Below are positions 10,170 to 19,742 of a stretch of DNA of 64,000 bases, piece by piece. Source of the DNA: Acinetobacter corruptisaponis (GTDB taxonomy: Bacteria; Pseudomonadota; Gammaproteobacteria; Pseudomonadales; Moraxellaceae); NCBI RefSeq assembly GCF_030053775.1, contig NZ_CP125669.1, forward strand, positions 1,917,962 to 1,981,961. The letters are read 5' to 3'. The position numbers and the translations under genes were made by a program. Below the pieces are notes generated by a model. It saw only the letters and a program-made list of their open reading frames with translations, was not told where the DNA came from and did not search any database. Every line of letters begins with the position of its first letter. Position 1 is the stretch's first letter.

Positions 10170-10609
10170 TTAATCCTTAGACTTAATAGTTAAATTTTGT
10201 GCTTCTGTTGCACCCTTTAAATTTTCAACTCCATCAACTACAGGAATCTTTACGTTTACACATAGAGTTTTTCCATTTAGCTTATCCTCGTTTACTTTAG
10301 CTAAAAGCTCTTTTTTACCCCAAACTGTTATAAAATCACCATAACCATCTACCTTTATAGCAAGATCAACTGTTTTTCCAGCCCCTCGCATTGATGATCT
10401 ATTTGATAAATAAACATATTCACCACATATCTCTTTTCTTACATAAATATAGTCCTTAGTTTCCTCTTTTAACCAATAAAAAAATAAAATAAATGAAATA
10501 AGAATAATAAAAAGAGCTAAATATGCGTGTTTTTACTTGTTAACAAAAGAAATATACCCCCAAAAAAAAGGGTCTTATATAAATATGAAAGTAGGGTTAA
10601 AAAATCCAT
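10170..10609 (-). pseudogene. Small two-TM membrane protein, broken by one -1 frame change
   Basis: The obvious start is the ATG at 10609, preceded by GAAGAGAA. Its frame runs MDFLTLLSYLYKTLFFGG... and stops after about 28 codons. The -1 frame is open from there to 10170 and encodes a second membrane helix (AYLALFLIILISFILFF) and a soluble tail with VDGYGDFITVWGKKE, ending at TIKSKD. Adding one A in the A5 tract near 10532 would join both parts into a protein of about 146 residues. The tail alone (ATG at 10391, 73 residues) would lack both helices. Either the gene is inactivated, or the base was lost in sequencing, or expression needs frameshifting. The site (T AAA AAC) is not a full slippery heptamer, so programmed shifting is the least likely option. 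No known family recognised. Confidence 0.6.
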
Positions 10610-10637
10610 AATTTCTCTTCTTACAAATTAACTTCTA

Positions 10638-11401
10638 TTACTCTAACTGATCCAATACTGTCTCGTACAATGGTGAAACAAGGCAATCCTTAATTTTTAA
10701 ATCTATAATTAAAACCATTGTTAATAAAAATGAAAAAATATAAAATACCAAATTCAAGACCTCACGAGTTTGGGTATTTTTATAAGATTTGACAAAATCT
10801 TTAATATAGAAATCTTGATAACCAGATATTTCAAATATTAAACTTTTAGAACCATAAGGCTTCCTCATTTGATAAAACTTTACATTATGTACTCCTCCTT
10901 TAAATTTCTTATCCCCAATATAATTACATCTTGATGCCACCCCATAAATATTACATGACAATAAGTTTTCTCGTCCTGTTCTTATATTTTTTACTAAAGG
11001 TCTATCACCAGTCCATATTCTATTTCTCGGCAACTCTTCACTCACAAATAAAAATCTATCTTCCTGAAGATGTTGACTCATATAGTCAATATCTATTTTA
11101 ATAATATTTAAACTTCCATTTATATCTTTATGAAAAAATATAGATAAAATAAGAAAAGCCCAGACAGCCATAAAAATCTTTATTAAAATAGTTGCCTTAT
11201 CAAAAAAAACTTAGAAAAATAAAATGGCAGATAACAAAACACCCACAAGACTAAAATATTAATAAAAGGAATAATTAAATAAAAAAAGGTAAATGGAATC
11301 ACACCTTTTTCTGGTTCTAATGATGCTTGGCTAAAAGCCAATAAAAATATAGAAATTAAATTAATTCCCATAAATATTTGAAAATATCTTGCCATACTCA
11401 T
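10638..11401 (-). pseudogene. Membrane protein with three or more helices, broken by a -1 frame change in a T8 run
   Basis: It starts at the ATG at 11401 with a perfect AAGGAGG nine bases upstream. The first frame gives two helices (YFQIFMGINLISIFLLAF and FYLIIPFINILVLWVFCYL) and stops at 11183. The -1 frame is open from a run of eight T (11202-11209) to 10638. It continues with a third helix (MAVWAFLILSIFF), a soluble domain with RNRIWTGDRP, and a C-terminal helix (YIFSFLLTMVLIIDL). One extra T, or a ribosomal -1 shift at T TTT TTG, restores one protein of about 254 residues. The joint reads smoothly as FFFDKATILIKIF, so this was one gene. Downstream it is followed after 28 bp by the second broken gene. 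Function unknown. Confidence 0.65.
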
Positions 11402-11432
11402 CTTATATTCCTCCTTAATTTCAAATTTATAT

Positions 11433-12188
11433 TTACTTTAATAATTTTTTAGGTCTCACTTTCTCCACCTCATTAAACAAACTAAACGTCTGACTCACAT
11501 AATTCACCACACCACTTATTTGATCCATATATTGCATAAGTTCAGGTGTTTTCTCAGCTTGAAGTAGTTTTACTGTTCGTGATGGATCATAACCATCAAA
11601 CTGACAGTAAAATAAAGGTTCACCACGTTTTAGAATTAAATCTTTTGAAGTGTCATGCCATTCAAATGCCCACATGAGTGGTCGAGGCCAAATGTGAATC
11701 GGAAAACGTCCACCAAAGATCGTGCCTGGTAGCGGATTCTTGCGGTAATGCCCAAAAGCATCCAGTTGAGTGAGATACACCACTTCATCTGCAATAAAGC
11801 AATACGGAAGTTTCAGTTGTAAGATTGGGACTTGGGGGGTACGCCATTCATTCTCATTGACAATTGTGAGCAGCTCCCTCAATTTATTGGCACGTACAGG
11901 CGACTGATCACCCAATACATTAACTAAAGTCGGCTTGCCCTGTGCATCCCTTGCAAAACGCAGGTGAAAGTCAAATGGACAATTCACCGCGAAATAGCGA
12001 CTTTCCAACTGTAATACCGCAGGACAACGGCTTGCTGACTTGGCATGTTTGGTTTGTGATTGCGAACGCATCCGATAAGGTGGTTCATATAGAATGGATG
12101 CTTTATCCTCTATTAAAAACCAGCCAACCTGAATTGGTCCTTCCCCGATATTTTTTTGATCATCTTCAATGGTAAAATGAATGTGCAT
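11433..12188 (-). CDS. Conserved protein of unknown function
   Basis: 251 residues, no signal peptide and no membrane helix. It starts MHIHFTIEDDQK and carries RYFAVNCPFDFHLRF, PQVPILQLKLPYCFIADE, GRFPIHIWPRPLMWAFEW and GEPLFYCQFDGYDP. The many aromatic and proline residues in beta-strand-like stretches suggest a compact mostly-beta fold. It is intact and first in the minus-strand series that leads to the RTX gene; the next start is 31 bp downstream and has a strong ribosome site. Its codon use looks less AT-biased than the genes that follow, so it may be the old neighbour of rbfA and not part of the acquired set. I cannot name a family. Confidence 0.6.
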   Translation of the reverse strand: MHIHFTIEDDQKNIGEGPIQVGWFLIEDKASILYEPPYRMRSQSQTKHAKSASRCPAVLQLESRYFAVNCPFDFHLRFARDAQGKPTLVNVLGDQSPVRANKLRELLTIVNENEWRTPQVPILQLKLPYCFIADEVVYLTQLDAFGHYRKNPLPGTIFGGRFPIHIWPRPLMWAFEWHDTSKDLILKRGEPLFYCQFDGYDPSRTVKLLQAEKTPELMQYMDQISGVVNYVSQTFSLFNEVEKVRPKKLLK

Positions 12189-12413
12189 TTTTAAGTTTGT
12201 TTTAAGCTTTTCATAATAAGCATATTACTATTGTTTTGCCTTTTTTTCATACAGAATTGTCTATATAATTTTTTGATTTATCTAGCAAAATGACTTTAAA
12301 ATGAGAAACATTTATCCTTACAGTTGATTTCTTAGGTTGCCGAAAAACTATAAATTATAGAGTGAAGTCAACTTTCCATATTATCCACTATTTTTATAAA
12401 TATTTTAGAGCAT

Positions 12414-12436
12414 AAAAAAGCCACCCTAAGGTGGCT
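12414..12436 (-). terminator. Rho-independent terminator of the rimP-nusA-infB-rbfA operon
   Basis: GCCACC and GGTGGC form a stem around a short loop, followed on the minus strand by a T-run. It lies just after the rbfA stop codon. Confidence 0.85.
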
Positions 12437-12447
12437 TTCTTTACAAC

Positions 12448-12846
12448 TTATTCTTTATCTTGTTCACGTTCAGGCAAGTCTTTCACGGCTTCAGCAATCA
12501 AACCAAACATATAGTTGCCATAGGCATTGGTTTTATCATAATGAAAACGCAATCTTGGCGTAATACGCGTCTTGATGCGACGGCTCAATTCATGACGCAA
12601 AAAACCAGAAGCTTTATTGAGTACATCTAAAGTTTCCTTGTTGGCTGCCTCACTTTGATCATCACCCAGTTCACGCCCCATCACTGTGACATAAACTTCA
12701 GCATATCCCATGTCAGCACTGACTTTCACCGCAGAGATGGTCACCAGACCACCCAAACGTGGATCTTTAAGCTCCTGACGGATCAGTTCAGACAACTCGC
12801 GTTGTACCGAATCCGCCATGCGCTTTAAGCGTTGGCTACCCGCCAT
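12448..12846 (-). CDS. rbfA: Ribosome-binding factor A
   Basis: 132 residues, the usual length. RbfA binds the 30S subunit near helix 1 of 16S rRNA, helps its late maturation and is needed for growth in the cold. The KH-like fold shows as QRELSELIRQELKDPRLGGLVTISAVKVSADMGYAEVYVTV, followed by the helix KASGFLRHELSRRIKTRITPRLRF. The start overlaps the infB stop codon by one base (TAATG), so translation is likely coupled to IF2. It is the last gene of the operon. Confidence 0.97.
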   Translation of the reverse strand: MAGSQRLKRMADSVQRELSELIRQELKDPRLGGLVTISAVKVSADMGYAEVYVTVMGRELGDDQSEAANKETLDVLNKASGFLRHELSRRIKTRITPRLRFHYDKTNAYGNYMFGLIAEAVKDLPEREQDKE

Positions 12847-15560
12847 TAAAGACTCCGTTTAATCAATTGAACATCATACACTTCGATCTTGTCTTGCACT
12901 TTGATGTCTTTATAGCCTTTCACTGCAAGACCACATTCCATACCTGCACGAACTTCTTCCACCACATCTTTATAGCGACGAAGAGATTCAAGCTCACCCT
13001 GGAATACCACTACATCATCGCGTAATACGCGAATTGGCTTGTTACGATGTAATGTACCCTCAAGTACCATACAGCCTGCTGCTGCACCAAACTTGCTTGA
13101 ATGGAACACTTCACGTACTTCTGCAACACCCAGAATTGTTTCACGGTGTTCAGGTGCAAGCTTACCGCTCATTGCAGCTTTGACATCATCAATTAAATGA
13201 TAGATCACGCTGTAATAACGGATATCAATGCCATCCTGATCAGATTTTTGACGCGCTGTGTTATCCGCACGCACGTTGAAACCTAATAACACTGCTTCAG
13301 AAGATTCAGCTAGCGTTACATCTGACTCAGTGATCGCACCAACGCCAGAACCGATGACACGTACTTTCACTTCATCAGTAGAAAGTTCATCAAGTGCAAC
13401 ATGAAGCGCTTCCAAAGTACCACGCACGTCAGTTTTGAGTACAACATTCACATAAGGAACATCTTTTTTACCCATAGACGCCATGATGTTTTCAAGACGC
13501 ATTGCACTTGCACGCTCTAAACGCTTATGACGTTCACGGTCTGAACGAGCATCGGCGACTTCACGCGCTTTCTTCTCGTCATTCACGACAAGTACTTCAT
13601 CGCCCGCCATTGGTGCATCAGGTAAACCTAAGATTTCAACTGGAATCGAAGGGCCTGCTGACGTAATACGCTTACCGTTTTCATCAACCATCGCACGTAC
13701 ACGACCGTAAGATGAACCAGCAAGAACTAGATCACCAATGTTCAAGGTACCATTTTGTACCAGAATCGATGTTACCGCACCACGGCCTTTATCCACACGC
13801 GCTTCAATCACCACACCTTGCGCCGCACCTTCTGCTGAAGCTTTAAGCTCCATCAGTTCAGACTGAATCAAGATCAAGTCAAGCAGTTCATCAATTCCTG
13901 CACCAGAGTGCGCTGAAACTTTGGCAATCGGAACATCACCGCCCCACTCCTCAGGCACAATACCTTTGGTGGTCAATTCATTTAGTACGCGATCTGGATC
14001 CGCTGATTCCTTGTCCATCTTGTTGATGGCAACAATAATCGGTGTACCTGCTGCACGGGCATGGTCAATCGCTTCGGCTGTTTGTGGCATCACACCATCA
14101 TCAGCCGCAACCACGAGAACCACGATATCAGTTGCTTTCGCACCACGTGCACGCATTGACGTAAACGCCGCGTGTCCTGGTGTGTCGAGGAAAGTAATAA
14201 TGCCTTTCTCAGTTTCAACGTGGTATGCACCAATATGCTGGGTAATACCACCCGCTTCACCCGCAGCCACCTTAGAGCGACGGATACGGTCCAGTAATGA
14301 TGTTTTACCATGGTCAACGTGACCCATGATCGTTACCACTGGTGGACGAGTGGTTTGCTCACCACGCGCTTCTTCAGCCGCAACCAACAAGTTATCTTCT
14401 GCCTGCGTATCAGAAACAAGAACAGGATTATGCCCTAGTTCCTCAACCACAAGGACTGCTGTATCCTGGTCAATGGCCTGGTTCTGGGTCACAAGCTCAC
14501 CCATTTTCATCAGGGTCTTGATGACTTCACGAACCTTAACCGCCATTTTTTGTGCAAGATCGGCAACGATGATCTTCTCACCAATCTCTACATCATAAAT
14601 CTGTTTCTTAACAGGTTTTTCAAAACCATGTTTGTTTGACTGGCTGGTTTTCAAGCCACGCTTATGATGGCTCTTGCTAAAGCTCTGCTCCGCCTGGGCA
14701 TCGCCACCACGACCACCTTTCTTACTTGCACGTGGATTTGCAGTTGCACCGCCACGCTTGATTTCACGGTCTTCCTTATTGAAAGAATCTTCATACGCCT
14801 GACCAACAAGTCCAGCGGCTAAAGGTGAATCATCAATCACACGAATGGTTGTGGTTGCATCATCATTTGAATATTTCGAAGCCATCTGGCGCATTTGCTC
14901 CAGCGTACGCTTCTGTGCTTCTTCCGCAGCTTTACGACGTACAGCTTCTTCAGTCGCCTTTAACTTGGCTGCTTCTGCTTCACGGGCTTTTTTCTGTTCA
15001 GGTGTTTCTGTTGGCTTAACAACAGGCGCTTTAATCACCTTGTCACTACCACGTTTTTTCACCACAACTGCGGTTTTTGCAGGAGCTTGTGAAGCACTTT
15101 CAGAAGTATGCGCTGCACGCATGGCTTCCAAAGTCGCATTGGTTTTTTGTTCACCATGAATACGAGCTTTGCTATCCGCTTCTTCACGCCCTTTCTGCTC
15201 AGCACGGGCTTTCGCCTCAGCTTCGGCACGAGCTTTGGCTTCCGCAGCGATCTGCTCTGGATTTGGCTTGGCAAAAACCTGCTTTTTACGCACCTCAACA
15301 TTGATACTTTTTGCTTTACCCGAAGTGCTGGTGACTTTGGCTGTATGGGTAGTTGTACGTTTCAACGCAATTTTTCCTGTGTTACCACCGCCCTGACCAT
15401 GTACTTTTTTCAGGTGATTCACCAAAGTATCCTGCTGTTCAGTGGTAATAATGTCATCTGCTTTACGCTGTGGTAGACCTGCATCGCGAACCTGTTCCAG
15501 GAGTTTCTCTACAGGACGTTCTACGCTGAGCGCTAACTCTTGAATCGACTTGTCCGTCAT
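12846..15560 (-). CDS. infB: Translation initiation factor IF-2
   Basis: 904 residues. IF-2 is the GTPase that brings initiator fMet-tRNA to the 30S subunit and promotes 50S joining. An N-terminal IF2-associated domain ([20 protein letters not shown]) is followed by a long, charged Ala/Lys/Glu/Arg-rich linker, then the G domain from about residue 410: GHVDHGKT (P-loop), DTPGHAAF (G3) and NKMD (G4). Domains II to IV follow, ending QLIKRSL. It stands 10 bp after nusA and overlaps rbfA. Both initiator tRNA genes it serves lie a few kilobases upstream in this window. Confidence 0.98.
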   Translation of the reverse strand: MTDKSIQELALSVERPVEKLLEQVRDAGLPQRKADDIITTEQQDTLVNHLKKVHGQGGGNTGKIALKRTTTHTAKVTSTSGKAKSINVEVRKKQVFAKPNPEQIAAEAKARAEAEAKARAEQKGREEADSKARIHGEQKTNATLEAMRAAHTSESASQAPAKTAVVVKKRGSDKVIKAPVVKPTETPEQKKAREAEAAKLKATEEAVRRKAAEEAQKRTLEQMRQMASKYSNDDATTTIRVIDDSPLAAGLVGQAYEDSFNKEDREIKRGGATANPRASKKGGRGGDAQAEQSFSKSHHKRGLKTSQSNKHGFEKPVKKQIYDVEIGEKIIVADLAQKMAVKVREVIKTLMKMGELVTQNQAIDQDTAVLVVEELGHNPVLVSDTQAEDNLLVAAEEARGEQTTRPPVVTIMGHVDHGKTSLLDRIRRSKVAAGEAGGITQHIGAYHVETEKGIITFLDTPGHAAFTSMRARGAKATDIVVLVVAADDGVMPQTAEAIDHARAAGTPIIVAINKMDKESADPDRVLNELTTKGIVPEEWGGDVPIAKVSAHSGAGIDELLDLILIQSELMELKASAEGAAQGVVIEARVDKGRGAVTSILVQNGTLNIGDLVLAGSSYGRVRAMVDENGKRITSAGPSIPVEILGLPDAPMAGDEVLVVNDEKKAREVADARSDRERHKRLERASAMRLENIMASMGKKDVPYVNVVLKTDVRGTLEALHVALDELSTDEVKVRVIGSGVGAITESDVTLAESSEAVLLGFNVRADNTARQKSDQDGIDIRYYSVIYHLIDDVKAAMSGKLAPEHRETILGVAEVREVFHSSKFGAAAGCMVLEGTLHRNKPIRVLRDDVVVFQGELESLRRYKDVVEEVRAGMECGLAVKGYKDIKVQDKIEVYDVQLIKRSL

Positions 15561-15570
15561 CTATTATCTC

Positions 15571-17055
15571 CTAGTTAAACCATGATTCACGTGCTTTCAT
15601 GATTAATTGACCTGCCTTGTCATGGCCCAAGCCTTCGATATCTGAAATATCATCAGTCGCTTGGTCCGCCAAGTCATCAATCGTAACCACACCACGCGCC
15701 GCCAATGTATAGGCAATCTCGGTGGTCATACCATCCATACCGAGAAGTTCCGCACTTGGCTCCTGAATATTTTCCTGCTGTTTTAACGCATCGGTTAAAG
15801 CAGCCTCTTTTGCTCGGCTTTGCAGCAATTCGACCAAATCAGCCTCAAGCTCGATTTCATCAAATGTCTCAGCTGGCACATAGGCAATTTCTTCCAGAGA
15901 AGTGAAGCCCATTTCGACCAAAGCCATGGCCAAATCTTCTTCAATATCGAGACGGGACACAAACATATCCAGATATTGCTGTGCTTCATTTTGCTGACGA
16001 GCACGATACTCTTCTTCCAGCATCATGTCGAGTTTATAACCCGTTAATTCCGATGCCAAACGAACATTTTGCCCCTGCGAACCAATGGCACGTGCCAACT
16101 GGTCATTGGTGGCGAAAATGATATCCGCACTGTGTGCATCTTCATCAAGCACAATGCCTGATACATCAGCTGGTTCCAATGCGCTTGCGATATATTGCGC
16201 TGGGTCATCAGACCACACCACAACATCAATACGCTCACCATTCAACTCCTGCTGTACCGCCTGGATACGTGTACCACGCATCCCAATACAAGCACCCACA
16301 GGGTCAATACGATGGTCATTGGTTTTCACTGCAATTTTAGCACGAACACCTGGCTGACGCGCTGCCGCCTTAATTTCAATGATTTCTTCAGAAATTTCTG
16401 GAATTTCTTTCTTCATCAAGGCAATCAGCATTTCAGGACGTGCACGTGACAATAATAATTGCGCACCACGACCTTCACGGTTGACGTTATACAAAATGGC
16501 ATTGATACGTTGCTTAGGACGTAAAATCTCTTTATGAATGGTTTCTTCACGTGCCAAATACGCTTCAGCATTGTCACCAAGGTCAATGATAAAGCCATCT
16601 TTGGTTTGCTTTTTCACTTCACCATAAATCAGCTCGCCCACTTTCGACTCATAAGCATCTGCAACCAGTGCACGCTCTGCCTCACGAATCTTTTGCACAA
16701 TCACCTGCTTGGCAATTTGCGCTGCAATGCGACCAAATTCAATCGACTCAACTTCCAGCTCACGCACATCGCCAATTGACCACTTCGATGGGTCTACATC
16801 TGAGATGGCATCCTGGCATGCAGGCATTTCATGATCTTCATCCGCAACGACAGTCCATTGACGGAACGTGCGGTAATCGCCTGTTTTACGATCAATCTCA
16901 ACGCGAAGCTGAGCTTCTTCCGAATGTGTACCTTCGTAAAACTTTTTCTTCGTTGCCGCAACCAGCGCTTGCTCTAGGGCTTGGAAGATTGCTTCACGAC
17001 TAACACCTTTTTCATTACTAACCGTTTCTGCAACGGTAAGAATTTCACGGCCCAT
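15571..17055 (-). CDS. nusA: Transcription termination/antitermination factor NusA
   Basis: 494 residues, the length seen in other gammaproteobacteria. NusA binds RNA polymerase and nascent RNA and tunes pausing, termination and antitermination. The N-terminal polymerase-binding domain (ILTVAETVSNEKGVSREAIF), an S1 domain (GEVKKQTKDGFIIDLGDNAEAYL), two KH domains (with VGACIGMRGTRIQAV and AIGSQGQNVRLASELTGY) and two C-terminal acidic repeats with helix-hairpin-helix character (LVEMGFTSLEEIAYV, DIEGLGHDKAGQL) are all visible. It lies 37 bp after rimP and 10 bp before infB, the classic order. Confidence 0.98.
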   Translation of the reverse strand: MGREILTVAETVSNEKGVSREAIFQALEQALVAATKKKFYEGTHSEEAQLRVEIDRKTGDYRTFRQWTVVADEDHEMPACQDAISDVDPSKWSIGDVRELEVESIEFGRIAAQIAKQVIVQKIREAERALVADAYESKVGELIYGEVKKQTKDGFIIDLGDNAEAYLAREETIHKEILRPKQRINAILYNVNREGRGAQLLLSRARPEMLIALMKKEIPEISEEIIEIKAAARQPGVRAKIAVKTNDHRIDPVGACIGMRGTRIQAVQQELNGERIDVVVWSDDPAQYIASALEPADVSGIVLDEDAHSADIIFATNDQLARAIGSQGQNVRLASELTGYKLDMMLEEEYRARQQNEAQQYLDMFVSRLDIEEDLAMALVEMGFTSLEEIAYVPAETFDEIELEADLVELLQSRAKEAALTDALKQQENIQEPSAELLGMDGMTTEIAYTLAARGVVTIDDLADQATDDISDIEGLGHDKAGQLIMKARESWFN

Positions 17056-17092
17056 AAGTCACCTACCGATTTCTTATACAATTAAGTTAATA

Positions 17093-17617
17093 TTAGTCTT
17101 GATAGATTAAGTTTGCTTTATCAATATTATTACTATCGATTTCAAGCACATGCTTAGCATCCACTTCAACCTGAATCATTTCATTTTCCAGATCAACGGA
17201 AAGCAGTTTTGCCTGAAATTTACGACGGTTCTCGACGGCAGCAATGAGTCGTAAAGCGACCTGTTGCCCAATATACCCAGACATTTGTGACAACTGAAAG
17301 AATGGACGGTCCCAACCTGGTGAGGATACTTCCAGGGCATACTCACCTGAAATTGGATCATGGACATCAAGCATGGCACCAACCTGTTGCGTCACGCGAA
17401 CACAGTCTTCAACACCAATGCCACGCCCTTGTTCAACCTCACCCTCTTCATTCAGGACAGGTTCAGCACTCTCATCAATCGGTTTATCAATAAAAATGCG
17501 TAATAAAGAACGTTTACCTTGTGGCAGGAACTCAATCCCCCATAAATCTACACCACAGGCAGCCACAGCTGGTGCGATAAGATCATATAATGCTTGAGAT
17601 TTATTTGATAATTTCAT
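17093..17617 (-). CDS. rimP: Ribosome maturation factor RimP
   Basis: 174 residues. RimP assists assembly of the 30S subunit. The conserved core is present: [20 protein letters not shown], the loop [24 protein letters not shown] and the strand [14 protein letters not shown], followed by the SH3-like C-terminal domain. It is first in the rimP-nusA-infB-rbfA operon. Two minus-strand terminators between it and the tRNA genes mean it either has its own promoter in 17618-17727 or depends on read-through. Confidence 0.96.
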   Translation of the reverse strand: MKLSNKSQALYDLIAPAVAACGVDLWGIEFLPQGKRSLLRIFIDKPIDESAEPVLNEEGEVEQGRGIGVEDCVRVTQQVGAMLDVHDPISGEYALEVSSPGWDRPFFQLSQMSGYIGQQVALRLIAAVENRRKFQAKLLSVDLENEMIQVEVDAKHVLEIDSNNIDKANLIYQD

Positions 17618-17727
17618 TTACTCTCGTTGCTCTCATGCGAGCCAATCAATCCCGTATAGTGAAGCATGATGTTCTTGATCACGCCATACGACTCATATCG
17701 ACACTACACGACAGCCAAACAACCAAT

Positions 17728-17749
17728 AAAAAAGGGCGTAAATCGCCCC
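17728..17749 (-). terminator. Rho-independent terminator upstream of rimP
   Basis: GGGCG and CGCCC arms around TAAAT/ATTTA, followed on the minus strand by six T. It is the second of two hairpins that end the secG/tRNA transcript. Confidence 0.75.
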
Positions 17750-17781
17750 TATTTTACACAGAAAAGCATTGCCCACTGTGC

Positions 17782-17806
17782 AAAAAGGCCCACCTTACTG
17801 TGAGCC
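17782..17806 (-). terminator. Rho-independent terminator after the tRNA cluster
   Basis: On the minus strand a seven-pair stem (GGCTCAC with GTGGGCC, one G-T pair) and a six-base loop are followed by TTTTTG. It begins about 15 bases after the 3' end of the last tRNA. Confidence 0.75.
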
Positions 17807-17820
17807 TCCTTTAAGAAACT

Positions 17821-17897
<77 letters not shown>

Positions 17898-17985
17898 TCA
17901 ACGTGCAAAAAGTATATACAAATATAAAAAAAAGTCAATTTAAGTTTTCTTTACATTTGCCTGATTAAGTTGCACCTTAATCAAA

Positions 17986-18062
<77 letters not shown>

Positions 18063-18103
18063 TCAACAATCACTGCAACACCAAACTTACTGGTTATTAA
18101 GCT

Positions 18104-18188
18104 TGGTGCGGAAGGGGGGACTTGAACCCCCACGCCCGAAAGCACTACCACCTCAAGGTAGCGTGTCTACCAATTCCACCACCACCGC
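18104..18188 (-). tRNA. tRNA-Leu (GAG)
   Basis: 85 bases with encoded CCA and a long class II variable arm. The anticodon stem CTACC/GGTAG encloses TTGAGGT, giving anticodon GAG, which reads CTC and CTT. The T-arm GGGGGTTCAAGTCCCCC is perfect. The acceptor stem has one T-T mismatch at the fifth pair. It lies between secG and the initiator tRNAs, the same place as in Pseudomonas. Confidence 0.95.
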
Positions 18189-18245
18189 AGCTTTCTGGGA
18201 CGCATTCTATTCCTTTAAATCCCAAAAGGAAAGTATTAATTCGAC

Positions 18246-18575
18246 TTATTCTGTCGTTTTCGGTGCATTTGATGAAGTTTCAGGCGATGTTGCAGGAACA
18301 GACGTTGAACTTTGCACAGTTTTTAAACTATAGGCATCTGTGGTCTGTTTTTTCGCAAAAACCGCCAGGGTTAAACTGGTGACGAAAAACAATGCAGTAA
18401 AGATCGCAGTTAAACGGGTCAGGAAATTTCCCGCCCCAGATGCACCAAACACAGTTGCCGCACCACCGCCACCGAATGACGCGCCCGCTTCCGCACCCTT
18501 ACCTTGTTGTACTAGAACCAATGCAATAATTAGAATTGCTAAAATGATATGTACAACGAGTATAAAACTATACAT
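18246..18575 (-). CDS. secG: Preprotein translocase subunit SecG
   Basis: 109 residues. SecG is the small subunit of the SecYEG inner-membrane channel and speeds protein export. Two membrane helices are visible, at about 3-23 (SFILVVHIILAILIIALVLV) and 52-72 (FLTRLTAIFTALFFVTSLTLAVF). They are joined by the family loop with QQGKGAEAGASFGGG and FGASGAGNFL. The Ser/Thr-rich C-terminal tail is typical. It starts 12 bp after the tpiA stop codon and is followed directly by the tRNA genes. Confidence 0.97.
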   Translation of the reverse strand: MYSFILVVHIILAILIIALVLVQQGKGAEAGASFGGGGAATVFGASGAGNFLTRLTAIFTALFFVTSLTLAVFAKKQTTDAYSLKTVQSSTSVPATSPETSSNAPKTTE

Positions 18576-18587
18576 TTCTATTCCCCG

Positions 18588-19379
18588 TTACTTATTTTGT
18601 GCAAATGCTTTTGCAATTTGGTAAAAAGATTGTGCGTTGAGTGACGCACCACCGACCAAAGCGCCATTAATATCTGGGCAGGCCGCCAATTCATCTGCAT
18701 TTTCAGGCTTAACACTGCCACCATATAAGATTGCCATTTGCCCACCCACAGGTGTAATTTGCTTTAGCCCCTCACGGATTTTTGCATGCATAGCTTGGGC
18801 ATCTGCTGGTGAAGCGGTCTTACCCGTGCCAATCGCCCAGATCGGCTCATAAGCAATCACAATGTTTTGCCACTGTTCAGGCTTCACCACTGAGGCGATA
18901 TCACAGATTTGTTGCAATACCACTTGCTCAGCCAGTCCCTGCTCACGTTGCTCAAGGCTTTCACCCACACAGTAAATGGCGGTAAGTCCAGCATTCAGCG
19001 CATTATACAATTTTGACTGAAGTGTTTCGACACCATCACCGAATAATTCACGACGCTCGGAATGGCCAACCAGAACAAAATCAATTTGGCTATCCTTGAG
19101 TAATTCTGCACTCACTTCACCTGTATACGCACCCGTTCCCGCTATACGCGATACATCCTGAGCCACCGTATAAATTGTCCGAGCCGCATCCTTGAACTGT
19201 GCCTGAGCATGGGTAAGGGCAATCGCAATCGGTGCCATCCCAATATGGCATTGCTCAGGCAAAATATTGTCCTGTTGTAATAGCCGTTTAAATTCTTCTA
19301 TTAATTGAAGAGCGTCAGCATGCATTGGATTCATTTTCCAATTGCCAACAACCCAAGGGGTAATGGTCGGACTCGACAT
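18588..19379 (-). CDS. tpiA: Triosephosphate isomerase
   Basis: 263 residues. It interconverts dihydroxyacetone phosphate and glyceraldehyde 3-phosphate in glycolysis and gluconeogenesis. The (beta/alpha)8 barrel motifs are in place: GNWKMN with the active-site Lys at about residue 15, [10 protein letters not shown] with the catalytic His, [16 protein letters not shown] with the catalytic Glu and flexible loop, and [10 protein letters not shown] plus GALVGGASL for phosphate binding. It is first in the tpiA-secG-tRNA unit and divergent from pilB. Confidence 0.98.
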   Translation of the reverse strand: MSSPTITPWVVGNWKMNPMHADALQLIEEFKRLLQQDNILPEQCHIGMAPIAIALTHAQAQFKDAARTIYTVAQDVSRIAGTGAYTGEVSAELLKDSQIDFVLVGHSERRELFGDGVETLQSKLYNALNAGLTAIYCVGESLEQREQGLAEQVVLQQICDIASVVKPEQWQNIVIAYEPIWAIGTGKTASPADAQAMHAKIREGLKQITPVGGQMAILYGGSVKPENADELAACPDINGALVGGASLNAQSFYQIAKAFAQNK

Positions 19380-19742
19380 ACTTTGGTCTACTGCTAATTT
19401 CTAAAAAATGCTGCATATTTTACACGGATTTTTATAAAATTCAGTTTTTTTATCTGGTTTAACCTGATAACCACTTTACAGTTGGTTTGTAAAAATTAAT
19501 GTTATAATGGTATAGCATTCTATTTATTTGAAAATAGGTCATTTCCTGACTGATTCTATTATTTCCATTTTTAGGTAATTGTCTTGGTTTTAGAAAATTA
19601 ATTTGTAAAAAACTCGATTAGTTCAAAGTTTTAGATACGAATCAAGTCAAAAACGACACTTTCTCTAGTAGTATTTTTACGCAACAAAAGTATAATTTTG
19701 TAAGATAGCTATTATAAACATTTATTGTCACAAGGCGGACAG
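19380..19742. other. Divergent intergenic region between tpiA and pilB
   Basis: 363 bp without a gene. It should hold promoters for tpiA (minus) and pilB (plus). A perfect TATAAT box lies at 19503-19508 on the plus strand, but its -35 region is weak. The AAGGCGG before the pilB ATG is the ribosome site. Nothing else clear. Confidence 0.5.

Noticed and set aside
10525..10540. Programmed frameshifting in the 10170-10609 gene at AAA AAC
   Set aside because: The full heptamer would need three identical bases before AAAC; here the first is T, so re-pairing in the P site would fail. A base deletion is more likely.
14825..15476. Plus-strand frames opposite the infB linker
   Set aside because: Mirror readings of the Ala/Glu-rich linker of IF-2; no independent support.
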